Notes: a model not told the origin generated them from the sequence alone. 64,000 bases of DNA from Clostridiaceae bacterium (GCA_902363375.1 CABIZX010000001.1:62001-126000), one strand, 5' to 3'; positions 18,521 through 28,505 are shown, numbered from the stretch's first letter. A program made the numbers and translations.

Positions 18521-21500
18521 ATGAAAAAGAAAAAAAGACTCACGGCATTTTTTATGTCATTAATTATGCTTGTAACCTTAGTAATGCCAGTAAACGTTAC
18601 TAAGGTATATGCAGAAGATGGTGATAATACAAATGCTAGACAAGCAGTTGCTTCCGATCCAAATAATGTGGTGATACAAGTATTAGCAACTACAGATTTA
18701 CACGGAAAATTTAAAAATTATGACTATGCTACAGCTTCAGCTGCAGCAGGTGGACTAAATCAGATTGCAACAGTAGTTAAGGAAGAAAGAGCAAAAAATC
18801 CTAATACTATCGTTGTAGATAATGGTGATACCATTCAAGGTAATTACAATCATTTATTTTTAACAGAAGAATTTTTAAACAACAATACTAATCCAATGAT
18901 TTTAGGAATGAATGAAATTGGATATGATAGCTTTAGTTTAGGAAATCATGAATTCAATTATGGAATGAAGATACTAAATAAAGTTAAAGAACAGGCAGAG
19001 ACTGGAGGAATGGCAGTTCTATGTGCTAACCTTTATAAAGATGGGAAAAGAGTGTTTAATCCATATATAATAAAGGAAGTTAATGGTGTAAGAGTTGCAA
19101 TTATTGGAGTAGTTACAAATCATATCACTAAATGGGATGCAGATAAGCTAGTGGGATATGAACCAACAAACCCAGCACAAGAAGTTAAAAAAGTTATAAG
19201 TGATATAAAGGCAAAAAATGCTGCGGATATGTTTATAGTCACATCTCATATGGGAATAGACTCAGAGTATGGAGATGGGGATAGTGCTACAGATATAGCT
19301 AATACAAATCCAGAATTAGCTATGATAGTTGCAGGACACAGCCATAAAACTATACCAAGCCAAATGGTTAATGGGGTATTAATTACACAACCAACAAATA
19401 TTGGACAAGGTGTATCTAAGACTAAAATTGAAGTAAAGAAAACCTCTTCAGGAGTAGAAATTGTAAATAAATCTTCAGAAGTAATTAAATTAGCTAATGA
19501 TTCTAAAGAAGATGGAGCTCTGAATTCTAAATTACAAAAGTATCATGATATAGCTATAACTGATGGTAAAACTCCAATTGGAGAGCTAGTAGGAGCAGAC
19601 TTAGCAGCATCAGACGAGATAAATGGAATACCACAATCCTTTGTAACTGATGAAGGAGTAACAGATTTAATTAATGAAGTACAACTTTATTATAGTAATA
19701 AGCATTTAGAATCTAAGGGTATTGATACTAGTGCTAAGAACTTTCATCATGTATCAGGAGCTGCAATGCTTTCTGCAACTTCTAATTTAAAATCAGGAAC
19801 TATTTCAAAGTCTGATTTAGCTAATATATACAAGTTTGATAATAAGTTATATACAATTAAAACTACTGGAAAGCAGATTAAGAAATACTTAGAATGGACA
19901 GCTCAATTCTATAATACTTTTAAAGAGGGAGATCTTACGATTTCCTTTGATAGTAAATTTGCATCTTATAAATACGACATGCTTAGTGGTGTAAAATATG
20001 ATATTAACATATCTAAACCAGTAGGAAATAGAGTAGAAAACCTATTCTTTAATGATGGAAAAGCTGTATCAGATAGTGATATTGTTTATTTAACAGTAAA
20101 TGACTACAGATATAGCTCTAACTTAGCTCCACTGTTTGATTCAGGCAAGCATGAAAAGATATATGAATCTACTAATGATACTCTTTCTGATGTGAGAGAT
20201 ATGATTGCTAGATATATAACTGAAGTAAAGGGCGGAAAGATAAGTAAAAATGTAGATAACAACTGGAAGTTAACAGGAATCAAATATAGATCAGCATTGA
20301 GAGATGCTGTTGTTGCTTTAGTAAATGATGGTACTCTTGAATTAACAATGAGCTATGGAATAGTTAGTGAACCATTAACTTGGGAACAATTAGAAGCTCA
20401 ACTAATAGCCAAGGGTAAAACTGAAAAGTTAGAAGAGCTTAAAGCTTTAAAAGGTAATAATATAATTGATATTCTAAGCTTTAATGATTTTCATGGTAAT
20501 GTATTAGAAGAAGGTAAAAATATTGGTGCAGCTAAATTAGCTGGAGTAATAAATCAATATAGAAATAAGGCTAATAATGAATATGGTTATGGCGTTATAC
20601 CGGTATCAGCAGGTGACTTATATCAAGGTACTGCTATTTCTAATCTTACTATCGGAAAGCCAGTAAGCATTATGCTTAAAGCCATAGGACTTGAAGCATC
20701 TGCTATTGGTAACCATGAATTTGACTGGGGTATTAATAATGTTAATGCTTGGTCAAAAGAAGGAGGATTCCAATTCCTGGCTGCTAATATAGTTAAAAAG
20801 GGAACAGAGGAAAGAGTAAGCTATGCACAGCCATATAAAGTGGTTGAAAGAAATGGAGTAAAAATAGGATTAATAGGAATATCAACTCCAGAAACAGCAA
20901 CTGCTACTTTAGCTGCAAATGTAAAAGATGTAGATTTTTTAGATCCAGTGAAGACTGTTGCTAAGTATAATAAAATACTTAGAGACACAGAAAAAGTAGA
21001 TGCTGTAGTTGTTGTGGCACATGCTGGAGCATATCAAGACAGTAAAACAAAGGTTATAACTGGAGAAGCTGCAGATATAGCAAAAGTAGATGGCGTAGAT
21101 GCTGTAATTGCAGGACATAATCATGCTGTAGTTTCAGGAGTAGTTGATGGAGTACCTGTGGTAGAAGGTGGATACAATGGCAGAGGCTTAGCTAAACTTA
21201 GATTTACTTTTGATGGTAATAATAAACTTTTAAATGTAGAGCCTAGTGTTGAAGTATTTCAAGGTAAAGAATCTACACTACCTGTAGACGAAAATGTATT
21301 CAATGAAGTAAACAAAATAAAAGATGGATTAAGCGGTATATTAGGAGAAAAGGTAACTTCTCTAAAAGAGCGTTTAAGTCATGATGATAGGAATAGCGCA
21401 GTGACTCCACTTGGTGTAACTGTAGCAGAAACTATGAGAAATATAGTAGGAACTCAAATAGCTGTAACTAATGGTGGTGGAATCAGGAGAAGTTTAGAAA

Positions 21501-22090
21501 AGGGAGATGTCACTGTTGGTGATATGTATGAGATACTTCCTTTTGATAATACTATAGTAACTCTTGATGTTAAGGGTTCAGACTTATATAAGATAATTGA
21601 ACATGGAATTAACACAGATGGCTTTGGATGGGGCCAATATGCAGGAATAAAAGCTTGGTACAATCCAGAGGACGGCAAAGTTTCATCTATAAGATTAAAT
21701 GATGGAAGTAAAATTGATATGGATAAATACTATTCTGTAGCAATAAATGATTTCATGCTAACAGGTGGAGACAAATATGATTTCTCTAATGCTAAAAATG
21801 TAGTTAATACAAATGTAGTTATGAGAGATTCAATGGCTGAAGCATGGAAGAAAAATGGTGTACCAGAAGTAGACTTTAATGTACTAGTAGCAGGAGAAGA
21901 TACAACTATTGATAAGCCAGCTGAAGAAAAACCAAGTACAGGTCTACCGACTAAACCAAGCAAACCAAGTAAACCAGGTAAGTTACCTCAAACTGGTGCT
22001 CCAATAACAGCCGATGTATTTGCAGTTATGGGGGTTATAGGAATTGGATTAGGTGGCTATGTAGCTAAGAAAAAGAAAAAATCAGCATAA
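18521..22090 (+). CDS. Sortase-anchored double 2',3'-cyclic phosphodiesterase/5'-nucleotidase (YfkN-like)
   Basis: 1189 residues. Signal peptide 1-31 (cut after VYA). Two complete nucleotidase units follow. Unit 1 has TTDLHGKF (Asp59, His61), NGDTIQGN, GNHEFNYG at 141-148 and AGHSHK at 271-276 plus its C-terminal substrate domain. Unit 2 starts at about 650 with NDFHGN, SAGDLYQG, GNHEFDWG and AGHNHA. The C-terminus has an LPQTG sortase signal at about 1155-1159, a hydrophobic helix and a KKKKK tail. It should release nucleosides and phosphate from nucleotides at the cell surface. Unit 1 resembles CpdB-type and unit 2 UshA/NutA-type enzymes, as in Bacillus YfkN. A linker rich in KPSKPSKP precedes the anchor. 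Confidence 0.94.
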   Translation: MKKKKRLTAFFMSLIMLVTLVMPVNVTKVYAEDGDNTNARQAVASDPNNVVIQVLATTDLHGKFKNYDYATASAAAGGLNQIATVVKEERAKNPNTIVVDNGDTIQGNYNHLFLTEEFLNNNTNPMILGMNEIGYDSFSLGNHEFNYGMKILNKVKEQAETGGMAVLCANLYKDGKRVFNPYIIKEVNGVRVAIIGVVTNHITKWDADKLVGYEPTNPAQEVKKVISDIKAKNAADMFIVTSHMGIDSEYGDGDSATDIANTNPELAMIVAGHSHKTIPSQMVNGVLITQPTNIGQGVSKTKIEVKKTSSGVEIVNKSSEVIKLANDSKEDGALNSKLQKYHDIAITDGKTPIGELVGADLAASDEINGIPQSFVTDEGVTDLINEVQLYYSNKHLESKGIDTSAKNFHHVSGAAMLSATSNLKSGTISKSDLANIYKFDNKLYTIKTTGKQIKKYLEWTAQFYNTFKEGDLTISFDSKFASYKYDMLSGVKYDINISKPVGNRVENLFFNDGKAVSDSDIVYLTVNDYRYSSNLAPLFDSGKHEKIYESTNDTLSDVRDMIARYITEVKGGKISKNVDNNWKLTGIKYRSALRDAVVALVNDGTLELTMSYGIVSEPLTWEQLEAQLIAKGKTEKLEELKALKGNNIIDILSFNDFHGNVLEEGKNIGAAKLAGVINQYRNKANNEYGYGVIPVSAGDLYQGTAISNLTIGKPVSIMLKAIGLEASAIGNHEFDWGINNVNAWSKEGGFQFLAANIVKKGTEERVSYAQPYKVVERNGVKIGLIGISTPETATATLAANVKDVDFLDPVKTVAKYNKILRDTEKVDAVVVVAHAGAYQDSKTKVITGEAADIAKVDGVDAVIAGHNHAVVSGVVDGVPVVEGGYNGRGLAKLRFTFDGNNKLLNVEPSVEVFQGKESTLPVDENVFNEVNKIKDGLSGILGEKVTSLKERLSHDDRNSAVTPLGVTVAETMRNIVGTQIAVTNGGGIRRSLEKGDVTVGDMYEILPFDNTIVTLDVKGSDLYKIIEHGINTDGFGWGQYAGIKAWYNPEDGKVSSIRLNDGSKIDMDKYYSVAINDFMLTGGDKYDFSNAKNVVNTNVVMRDSMAEAWKKNGVPEVDFNVLVAGEDTTIDKPAEEKPSTGLPTKPSKPSKPGKLPQTGAPITADVFAVMGVIGIGLGGYVAKKKKKSA

Positions 22091-22106
22091 GAATTAAAGG
22101 AGAAAG

Positions 22107-22153
22107 ACTACATACTATCAGAAATTATTTCTGATAGTATGTAGTTTTCTTAT
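22107..22153 (+). terminator. Terminator of the surface nucleotidase gene
   Basis: A ~19-bp stem with ACATACTATCAGAAA in the left arm and a very short loop is followed by TTTTCTTAT. Confidence 0.9.
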
Positions 22154-22222
22154 ATGTAGTTTTAGGGTAAGATATATTATAGAGATAAAGACTAAAGAAA
22201 AATGAAGTAATGGAGGGATAGA

Positions 22223-22936
22223 ATGAATGCTTTAATGGATTTACACACTCACACTATTTCTAGTGGGCATGCTTATAGCACTTTAAAGGAGAATATAGAG
22301 GAAGCTAGAGAAAAGGGATTAAAGGTTCTTGGAGTTTCAGATCATGCTATATCTATGCCAGGTACAGCTCATGAATATTATTTTAACAATTTAAAGGTAA
22401 TTAGAGATGAAATTATGGGAGTTAGGATACTAAAAGGTATAGAAGCTAACATAATGGACTTTGAGGGAAGAATAGATGTCCAAGAAGAATTGGCTTTAGA
22501 GCTTGACTATGTTATAGCTAGTATGCATCCACCTTGCATAACACCTGGAACCATTGAAGAAAATACTAATGCTTTAATAAAGGTTATGGATAATCCTTAT
22601 GTTAAAATTATAGGTCATCCTGATGATAGTAGATTTCCTTTAGATTATGAAAAGATAGTTTTAGCAGCTAAAGAAAAAAATATGGTATTTGAGATGAACA
22701 ATACATCTATATCACCAAGGAGCTTTAGAAAAAATGCTAGAGAAAATCAAAAAACTCTATTAAACCTATGTAAAGAGCATGGAGTTAAAATAATCATGGG
22801 AAGCGATGCTCATATTTATTATGATGTAGGAGAGTTTTCATCATGCTATGATCTACTTAAAGAATTAGATTTTCCAGAAAAGCTTGTATTAAATTTTAAT
22901 ATGGATTCCTTAGAGTACATACTAGGAAAAAGATAA
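22223..22936 (+). CDS. PHP-domain phosphatase/hydrolase (YcdX-like)
   Basis: 237 residues. The PHP metal motifs are present: DLHTHT at 6-11, SDHA at about 40-43, the GIEAN stretch near 74-78, SMHPP and a C-terminal GSDAH. The order and length match the YcdX family of trinuclear-zinc phosphatases. SD GGAGGGA precedes the ATG. The gene is monocistronic between two terminators. The substrate is unknown; relatives are active on small phosphate esters. Confidence 0.88.
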   Translation: MNALMDLHTHTISSGHAYSTLKENIEEAREKGLKVLGVSDHAISMPGTAHEYYFNNLKVIRDEIMGVRILKGIEANIMDFEGRIDVQEELALELDYVIASMHPPCITPGTIEENTNALIKVMDNPYVKIIGHPDDSRFPLDYEKIVLAAKEKNMVFEMNNTSISPRSFRKNARENQKTLLNLCKEHGVKIIMGSDAHIYYDVGEFSSCYDLLKELDFPEKLVLNFNMDSLEYILGKR

Positions 22937-22943
22937 GATAAAG

Positions 22944-22988
22944 TGGTATATCAACAAAATGTTATGTTTATGTGGATATACCATTTTT
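22944..22988 (+). terminator. Terminator of the PHP gene
   Basis: Arms TGGTATATCA and TGGATATACCA with a ~19-nt loop are followed by TTTTTAT. Confidence 0.7.
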
Positions 22989-23047
22989 ATTAATAATTAA
23001 TTGTGTATAAATTCATTAGAATGGAATACTATCCATGAGGTGATTTT

Positions 23048-24487
23048 ATGAAATCCGTATGGAGCGAAAGTTGTAATTTTAAAAAGAGAGAATCCTTAAA
23101 TGGAAATATAGAAGCAGAAGCAGTGGTTATAGGAGCAGGTATAGCAGGGTTATTAACAGCGTATTTACTAAAGAAAAAGGGAATCAATGTAGTTGTAATT
23201 GAAGCTGAGGAGATTTGTGGTGGAAATACAAAAAACACTACTGCAAAGATAACTTCACAGCATGCTTTAATTTATGATAAATTAATTAAAGAGTTTGGGG
23301 AAGATAAGGCTAGGCAATACGCAAATGCTAATAAATTAGCAATAGAAAAGTATAGAGAGATAATTGATGAAGAAAAAATTAAATGTGACTTTGAAGAGAA
23401 GGATGCGTATTTATATACCTTAGATAATGTTCAGGCACTAGAAAATGAATTAAAGGCAGCAACTAAGTTAGGCATAAAAGCTAAGCTTTTAGAAAATACA
23501 GAGTTACCATTTAAAGTTAAGGCTGCTTTAAAGTTTTATAAGCAAGGACAATTTAATCCTCTTAAATTTTTAGAGGCCATTTCTAAAGACTTAACAATAT
23601 ATGAAAATACACGAGCTTTAGAGATTAAGGAAGAACTAGTTGTCACAGATAAGGGGATCATTGCATCTAAGGCAATAGTCGTGGCTACTCATTATCCAAT
23701 TATGAATACTCCAGGATATTATTTTCTAAGGATGCATCAAGAGAGGTCCTATGTTATAGCCTTAGAGAATGCTCAGGATGTTAATGGTATGTACATAGGA
23801 ATTGATAACTGGAATTATTCCTTTAGAAATTATAAGGATTTATTATTGCTAGGTGGAGGTTCGCATAGAACAGGGAAAAATGAGTCAGGGGGAAAGTATG
23901 AAGAATTGAGACGAGTAGCTAGAAAATTATATCCTGACGCTATAGAAAAGTATCATTGGTCAGCTCAAGACTGTGTTCCCGTAGATGAAATACCTTATAT
24001 AGGACAATATTCTACTGAAACTCCTAATTTATATGTAGCAACAGGTTTCAAAAAGTGGGGTATGACATCATCTATGGTAGCAGCTATGATTTTATCTGAT
24101 ATGATATCTGGAAATAAAAATGATTTCTCAGAGATATTTTCTCCTACTAGGTTTGATATGTCTGCATCAAGCAAAAACTTAACTCAAGATGTAGCAGAAA
24201 CTGCAAAGAATTTTATAGCACAGAGAATTCATATTCCAAGTGCCCATGTTGAGAATGTAGAGGTTGGTCACGGTGGAATTATAGAATATAAAGGTGAGAA
24301 GGTTGGAGTATATAAAGAGAGTAAGGAAAATATTTATACAGTAACTACGAAGTGTCCTCATTTAGGCTGTGAACTTCAGTGGAATCCTGATGAATTATCG
24401 TGGGATTGTCCTTGTCATGGTTCTAGATTTGACTACAAAGGTAACTGGATAGAAAGCCCTGCCATTAGAGGATTATATGATGAATAA
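23048..24487 (+). CDS. FAD-dependent oxidoreductase with C-terminal Rieske domain
   Basis: 479 residues. Residues ~22-370 form a DAO-type FAD domain (GAGIAGLLTAYLL, glycines 29-34; GGNTKNTTAKITSQH after it). The last ~100 residues form a Rieske domain with the cluster ligands CPH (Cys436, His438) and CPCH (Cys454, His457), for a [2Fe-2S] centre. Such DAO-Rieske fusions occur in many Firmicutes, often described as YhfW-like; their substrate is not established. RBS GAGGTG before the ATG. Its end overlaps the next gene by 11 bases, so the two proteins are probably made together. Confidence 0.92.
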   Translation: MKSVWSESCNFKKRESLNGNIEAEAVVIGAGIAGLLTAYLLKKKGINVVVIEAEEICGGNTKNTTAKITSQHALIYDKLIKEFGEDKARQYANANKLAIEKYREIIDEEKIKCDFEEKDAYLYTLDNVQALENELKAATKLGIKAKLLENTELPFKVKAALKFYKQGQFNPLKFLEAISKDLTIYENTRALEIKEELVVTDKGIIASKAIVVATHYPIMNTPGYYFLRMHQERSYVIALENAQDVNGMYIGIDNWNYSFRNYKDLLLLGGGSHRTGKNESGGKYEELRRVARKLYPDAIEKYHWSAQDCVPVDEIPYIGQYSTETPNLYVATGFKKWGMTSSMVAAMILSDMISGNKNDFSEIFSPTRFDMSASSKNLTQDVAETAKNFIAQRIHIPSAHVENVEVGHGGIIEYKGEKVGVYKESKENIYTVTTKCPHLGCELQWNPDELSWDCPCHGSRFDYKGNWIESPAIRGLYDE

Positions 24488-25367
24488 TTTTGAAACTTAT
24501 GCTAGAAAAAAAGATTTTTTTGAAGGGTGGTATTTTAAGCATCAAAAAGGCAATGATACCATAGCGTTTATACCAGGGGTAAATATAGATGGTAAAGGAA
24601 ATAGATCAGCTTTCATACAAGTTATAACAAAGATAAATTCCTATAATATAAATTATAGTTTTTCTAAGTTTGTAGTTACTAAAGATAATTTAAAGATAAA
24701 AATTGGAGATAGTATATTCTCCTCAAAAGGAATGGAAGTTCATATTAAAAATGAAAATGTAACTATAGATGGTAAAATAGAATATGGATCCTTGACTCCA
24801 ATAAAATATGATATTATGGGACCTTTTAGTGCTATACCATTCATGGAATGTAATCATGGAATTATTAGCTTATATCATAGTTTAAGAGGTAAAATAACTG
24901 TCAATGGTGAAGAAATAGATTTTCAAGATGGAGTCGGATATATTGAAACTGATAGAGGAACCTCATTTCCCAAAACTTATCTATGGGTACAATGTAATGA
25001 TTTTAAGAATGAAAAAATATCTATAGTGGCATCTGTAGCAGACATACCTTTTATGGGATTAAATTTCAAGGGTTGCATAGCTATTGTATATTATAAAGGA
25101 AAGGAATATAGATTAGCTACTTATAATGGCGTTAAAATTCTTAGATATAATAATAAATCTATAGTACTAAAAAGAGGTAAATATAAATTACATATAGAAA
25201 TCATAGATAAGAATCCACAAAAGTTGTTAGCTCCTTCTAGAGGAAGCATGGTAAGAACTATTCATGAAAATGCAGCTTGTAAAGCTAACTTTAAATTCTA
25301 TATAGATGATAGGTTAGAATTTAATATAGATAGTGATAATTGCAGTTTTGAATATGTAGATAAGTAG
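24477..25367 (+). CDS. Tocopherol-cyclase-family (lipocalin-like) protein
   Basis: 296 residues. The N-terminal FFEGWYFKHQ motif and the beta-rich remainder with YHSLRGKI and TDRGTSFPKTYLWVQ match the tocopherol cyclase/carotenoid hydratase-like family. Bacteria of this group make no tocopherol, so the real reaction is unknown; a hydrophobic ligand is likely. The start is one of two adjacent ATG codons at 24477/24480, inside the end of the DAO-Rieske gene, indicating translational coupling. Confidence 0.82.
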   Translation: MMNNFETYARKKDFFEGWYFKHQKGNDTIAFIPGVNIDGKGNRSAFIQVITKINSYNINYSFSKFVVTKDNLKIKIGDSIFSSKGMEVHIKNENVTIDGKIEYGSLTPIKYDIMGPFSAIPFMECNHGIISLYHSLRGKITVNGEEIDFQDGVGYIETDRGTSFPKTYLWVQCNDFKNEKISIVASVADIPFMGLNFKGCIAIVYYKGKEYRLATYNGVKILRYNNKSIVLKRGKYKLHIEIIDKNPQKLLAPSRGSMVRTIHENAACKANFKFYIDDRLEFNIDSDNCSFEYVDK

Positions 25368-25601
25368 AATTTTAGTTGAAGAAAAAATTTATAATAATAA
25401 ACTAAAAAAGGCTTTGCAAAAGCTTGTTAATCTTTAAAAATGGTTGATTTGTACTTTAATATTGTTAGAAGTATGTAAGATAATAATATGGGTTAAAATT
25501 AAGCATTACTTTTAAGGAAGATTCTTTTGTGAAGTCTTCTTAGTATTCCTAGAAAATTAATGAGAATATATATTAGAGATTTATATATGGGAGGTTTTAT
25601 A

Positions 25602-26339
25602 TTGAAGAAAACTTTATATGATTATATAGAAGCGATAAAAAGATTACCTATAAAAGATAAGTATACTCAAGAAGAAATATTAACTAAAGATTTTTTAATA
25701 GAGAAGGATAAAAATATAGAAATATATTATGCTCCACATAATGAATATATAAACCCTAAGGCAAAGATTTTCATAGTTGGTATAACTCCAGGTTTTCAGC
25801 AGATGAGTACTGCGATTTCAGAAGCTAGAAAATCATTGGAAACAACGGATAATATTGAGGAGATTCAATATAAGTGTAAGGTGGCTGGCAGATTTAGTGG
25901 AAGTTTAAGGAGAAATATTATAAGTATGCTAGATGATATTAAATTAAATGAATTTCTTGGACTAGTTAGTTGTAGTGAGTTATTTGAAGATAAGGATTAT
26001 CTTTTGCATACAGTATCTTTAATACCATACTCCGTATTTGTTAAAGGAAAAAACTACACAGGACATACGCCTAAGTTAATAAAAAGTGAGTTTCTAATGA
26101 AATATGTTTATGATAATTTTGTAAAGGAGATAGAAAATCTCAAAGATGTGATTGTAATACCATTAGGTAGGGCTGTAGAAGAAGTTATTGAAAGGTTAAT
26201 AGAAATGCAAATCATAGATGAAAAACAAGTGCTTAGAGGGTTTCCTCATCCATCAGGAGCTAATGTTAATAGATTAGTTCAGCTAGAAGAAAATAAAGAA
26301 GTTATGATTAAGTTTTTAAAAGATAAATTTAATATATAA
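25602..26339 (+). CDS. Uracil-DNA-glycosylase-superfamily protein
   Basis: About 245 residues. It has a GITPGFQQ motif (about 60-67), which sits where UDG proteins have GxxPG, and a HPSGAN motif near 216-221 in the position of the second UDG signature. This suggests a UDG fold; whether it removes uracil or another base cannot be told. The frame is open from an ATG at 25560 without RBS; GGGAGG at 25589-25594 fits the TTG at 25602, which I chose. Flanked by unrelated genes. Confidence 0.7.
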   Translation: MKKTLYDYIEAIKRLPIKDKYTQEEILTKDFLIEKDKNIEIYYAPHNEYINPKAKIFIVGITPGFQQMSTAISEARKSLETTDNIEEIQYKCKVAGRFSGSLRRNIISMLDDIKLNEFLGLVSCSELFEDKDYLLHTVSLIPYSVFVKGKNYTGHTPKLIKSEFLMKYVYDNFVKEIENLKDVIVIPLGRAVEEVIERLIEMQIIDEKQVLRGFPHPSGANVNRLVQLEENKEVMIKFLKDKFNI

Positions 26340-26360
26340 TATTTTAACTATGAACCTATA

Positions 26361-26402
26361 TAAAAAGTTTTAAAGTCATGATAGTCTTAAGCTTTTTATC
26401 AG
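26361..26402 (+). terminator. Terminator after the UDG-like gene
   Basis: TAAAAAGTTTTAAAG pairs imperfectly with CTTAAGCTTTTTA and is followed by a T-rich end. Confidence 0.55.
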
Positions 26403-26477
26403 TTAAATTATTTATAAATATATATCTATATGATATATTATAGAGAACAATAAAATCTTACTAAGGAGGAATTTGAT

Positions 26478-26858
26478 ATGGAAGTGAAAATGTTACATAC
26501 ATGCATAAGAGTTAAGGACTTACAAAAGTCAATAAAGTTCTATACTGAAGCATTAGGACTTATAGAAACTAGAAGAAAGGATTTCCCAGATAAAAAGTTT
26601 ACTCTAGTATACCTTTCTAATGAAGTTGGAGGCTATGAAATTGAGCTTACCTATAATTATGATACAGAGGCTCCTTATGATTTAGGAAATGGATTTAGTC
26701 ATACTGCAATTGGAGTAGAAGATTTAGAAGCTATGAGGGAAAAGCATATAGCACAAGGGTATGAAGTTAGTGAATTTAGAGGGTTATCAGGAAATAAAGC
26801 TGAATACTATTTTGTTACTGACCCTGACGGATATAGAGTTGAAGTTATAAGACAATAA
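26478..26858 (+). CDS. gloA: Lactoylglutathione lyase (glyoxalase I)
   Basis: 126 residues, one glyoxalase domain of two beta-alpha repeats. The four metal ligands of bacterial GlxI are all there: His7 (MLHTCIRV), Glu56 (YEIELTY), His74 (GFSHTAIGV) and Glu122 (RVEVIRQ). Glu56, His74 and Glu122 have the same numbers as in the E. coli Ni-enzyme. It detoxifies methylglyoxal as a thiol hemiacetal; clostridia usually lack glutathione, so another thiol may be used. RBS AAGGAGGA. Monocistronic. Confidence 0.93.
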   Translation: MEVKMLHTCIRVKDLQKSIKFYTEALGLIETRRKDFPDKKFTLVYLSNEVGGYEIELTYNYDTEAPYDLGNGFSHTAIGVEDLEAMREKHIAQGYEVSEFRGLSGNKAEYYFVTDPDGYRVEVIRQ

Positions 26859-26940
26859 AAAGAAATATAGAAATCCTAAAATTACTGTAAATGAAATGAA
26901 GATATAATTAATTAGTTAAGTAGAATAAAAATTTAAGTAA

Positions 26941-27077
26941 GGGATCATTTTAAAATAAGATAAATTTTATATTAATGTTGAGTTTGCACTCTAATATTTT
27001 TAAATGCCTGAGAGGTAATAAAGTAAGAGTGCCTTCAGTATTTTGTAAAGTTTAGCAGAGTATTTTAAAGTGATCCT
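26941..27077 (+). ncRNA. Structured 5' leader of the propeller-protein gene
   Basis: Outer arms 26941-26956 (starts GGGATCATTTTAAAAT) and 27062-27077 are complementary, with an inner stem GCACTCT (26986-26992) / AGAGTGC (27026-27032) and a CCTGAGAGGTAAT loop. The right arm runs into TTTTATTATTA, so it could act as a leader terminator 90 nt before the next gene. It does not match a riboswitch class I can name. Confidence 0.4.
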
Positions 27078-27165
27078 TTTATTATTACTACTTTATCAAC
27101 AACGATGTATATATTTGAACAATAAAAATAAGAATAAGAATACCAAACTTAAAAGGAGAAACTAT

Positions 27166-28500
27166 ATGAAATATTTGTTTAAGGGTATTATTATTTTTAT
27201 TATTTTTAATTTTATATTATGTGGTAGTTCATATGCTATTGGAGAAAATTATAATCTAGCTATGGGTAAGGAAAATAAAGGAACAGAGATTGCAGTGGCT
27301 ATAAGAGAGGATGGTATTTGGGCAGTAAATATTAATGATCCCACAGAAAAGATAAGGCTAAATAAAGGGAAAAAATATAGGGAACCTATTATAAGTGAAG
27401 ACGGGTATGTGGCATATAGGGATGTTAACAATACTTTATATATATCTAAGTTGGAGTTTGATAAAACTACAGATGTAATTACTGTAGATAATAGTATTTC
27501 TGCTTATCAGTGGTATAAGAATGGAAAGCTAATTTACTCAAAATCTACTGGTGGAGCCTATATATTTAATACTGAAGGTAAAACAAAAGAAATACTGAGG
27601 GAAGGTAAGGAGTTTTATACACAAATCTTATTGGGAAAAGATAACTCTTTATTTGCAACCAAGAATATTATGAAGAAGGTTGATTCAAACAGTTATGCTT
27701 CTCCTTTAGGAATAATAAAGATGGATTTGATATCTAAAAAGGAAAAGGTAGTAGTACCTTATGTACCTATAAATTCTCAAAATGATGATTTAGGTCTAGA
27801 TCCTAAAATGGCCACTATTTCTATTAATGGTGTGAATTTATTCGTATGGTGCAGGCCTAATTCTGCATCTATAACAGCAGATGGTGTGCCAATAGGTATT
27901 TATAATAATAAAAATAATAAGTGTAAAGAAGTTCTTAATGAGGAGATTATAGTTTTAACTTATAAAGACATGATGTCTATATCACCTATAGATGATAATT
28001 TAATTGCAATTATAAATGGGGCAGATAGGTTTATGGGAAGAAATAAAACTTTAGGAGTTTTTAAGGCAGAAGATGAAAGTTTTAAAAAAATCACTAAGGA
28101 AAGTGAAGTAGCTATGACACCAAGTTATTCTAATGATGGAAAGAAGATAATATACTCAGCCTCATCTCCTAGTGAGGATCTTCAGCAGTGGGAACAGTCA
28201 GGTGATCAACATATTTATGAAGTAAATTTAGAGAAAAATGAAATAAAGAAGCTTACCAGCGATGAGTATGGATGGGACTTTTATCCTAAATACATTAATA
28301 ATAATGATGAATTTATATTTATAAGAAAGAATAAGCAAAATAAGCTTTTATTGATTAAAAAAGATAAAGAAGGAAATGAACAGATTGTAATTGATAACAT
28401 ATTAAATCCAAAAGATGATGTAGATAATAATGAATATTATTGGTATTATGGGCACTATGATATGGAAAAAATCTTCGATAATATGAAAATAAATCAGTAG
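27166..28500 (+). CDS. Secreted beta-propeller (TolB/PD40-like) protein
   Basis: About 444 residues. A signal peptide (MKYLFKGIIIFIIFNF.., cut likely after SSYA at about 26) is followed by repeats of ~45 residues with propeller-type motifs: YREPIISEDGYVAYRD, TPSYSNDGKKIIYSAS, DFYPKYINNNDEFIFI. No catalytic residues are recognised, so binding or scaffolding outside the membrane is likely. The frame is open from 27070, but AAAAGGAG fits the ATG at 27166. A strong terminator follows. Confidence 0.75.
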   Translation: MKYLFKGIIIFIIFNFILCGSSYAIGENYNLAMGKENKGTEIAVAIREDGIWAVNINDPTEKIRLNKGKKYREPIISEDGYVAYRDVNNTLYISKLEFDKTTDVITVDNSISAYQWYKNGKLIYSKSTGGAYIFNTEGKTKEILREGKEFYTQILLGKDNSLFATKNIMKKVDSNSYASPLGIIKMDLISKKEKVVVPYVPINSQNDDLGLDPKMATISINGVNLFVWCRPNSASITADGVPIGIYNNKNNKCKEVLNEEIIVLTYKDMMSISPIDDNLIAIINGADRFMGRNKTLGVFKAEDESFKKITKESEVAMTPSYSNDGKKIIYSASSPSEDLQQWEQSGDQHIYEVNLEKNEIKKLTSDEYGWDFYPKYINNNDEFIFIRKNKQNKLLLIKKDKEGNEQIVIDNILNPKDDVDNNEYYWYYGHYDMEKIFDNMKINQ

Positions 28501-28505
28501 CTATA

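Noticed and set aside
18388..18603. 71-codon open frame overlapping the start of the surface nucleotidase gene
   Set aside because: No RBS, no family resemblance, and it overlaps the signal-peptide region of a certain gene in another frame.
24179..24361. Minus-strand open frame opposite the Rieske domain
   Set aside because: It is a shadow of the DAO-Rieske gene with no RBS and no recognisable domain.
26941..27077. TPP riboswitch because of CCTGAGAGG
   Set aside because: The second conserved part (ACCTGATCTGG and the GCGAAGGGA end) is missing, and the next gene is not a thiamine gene.
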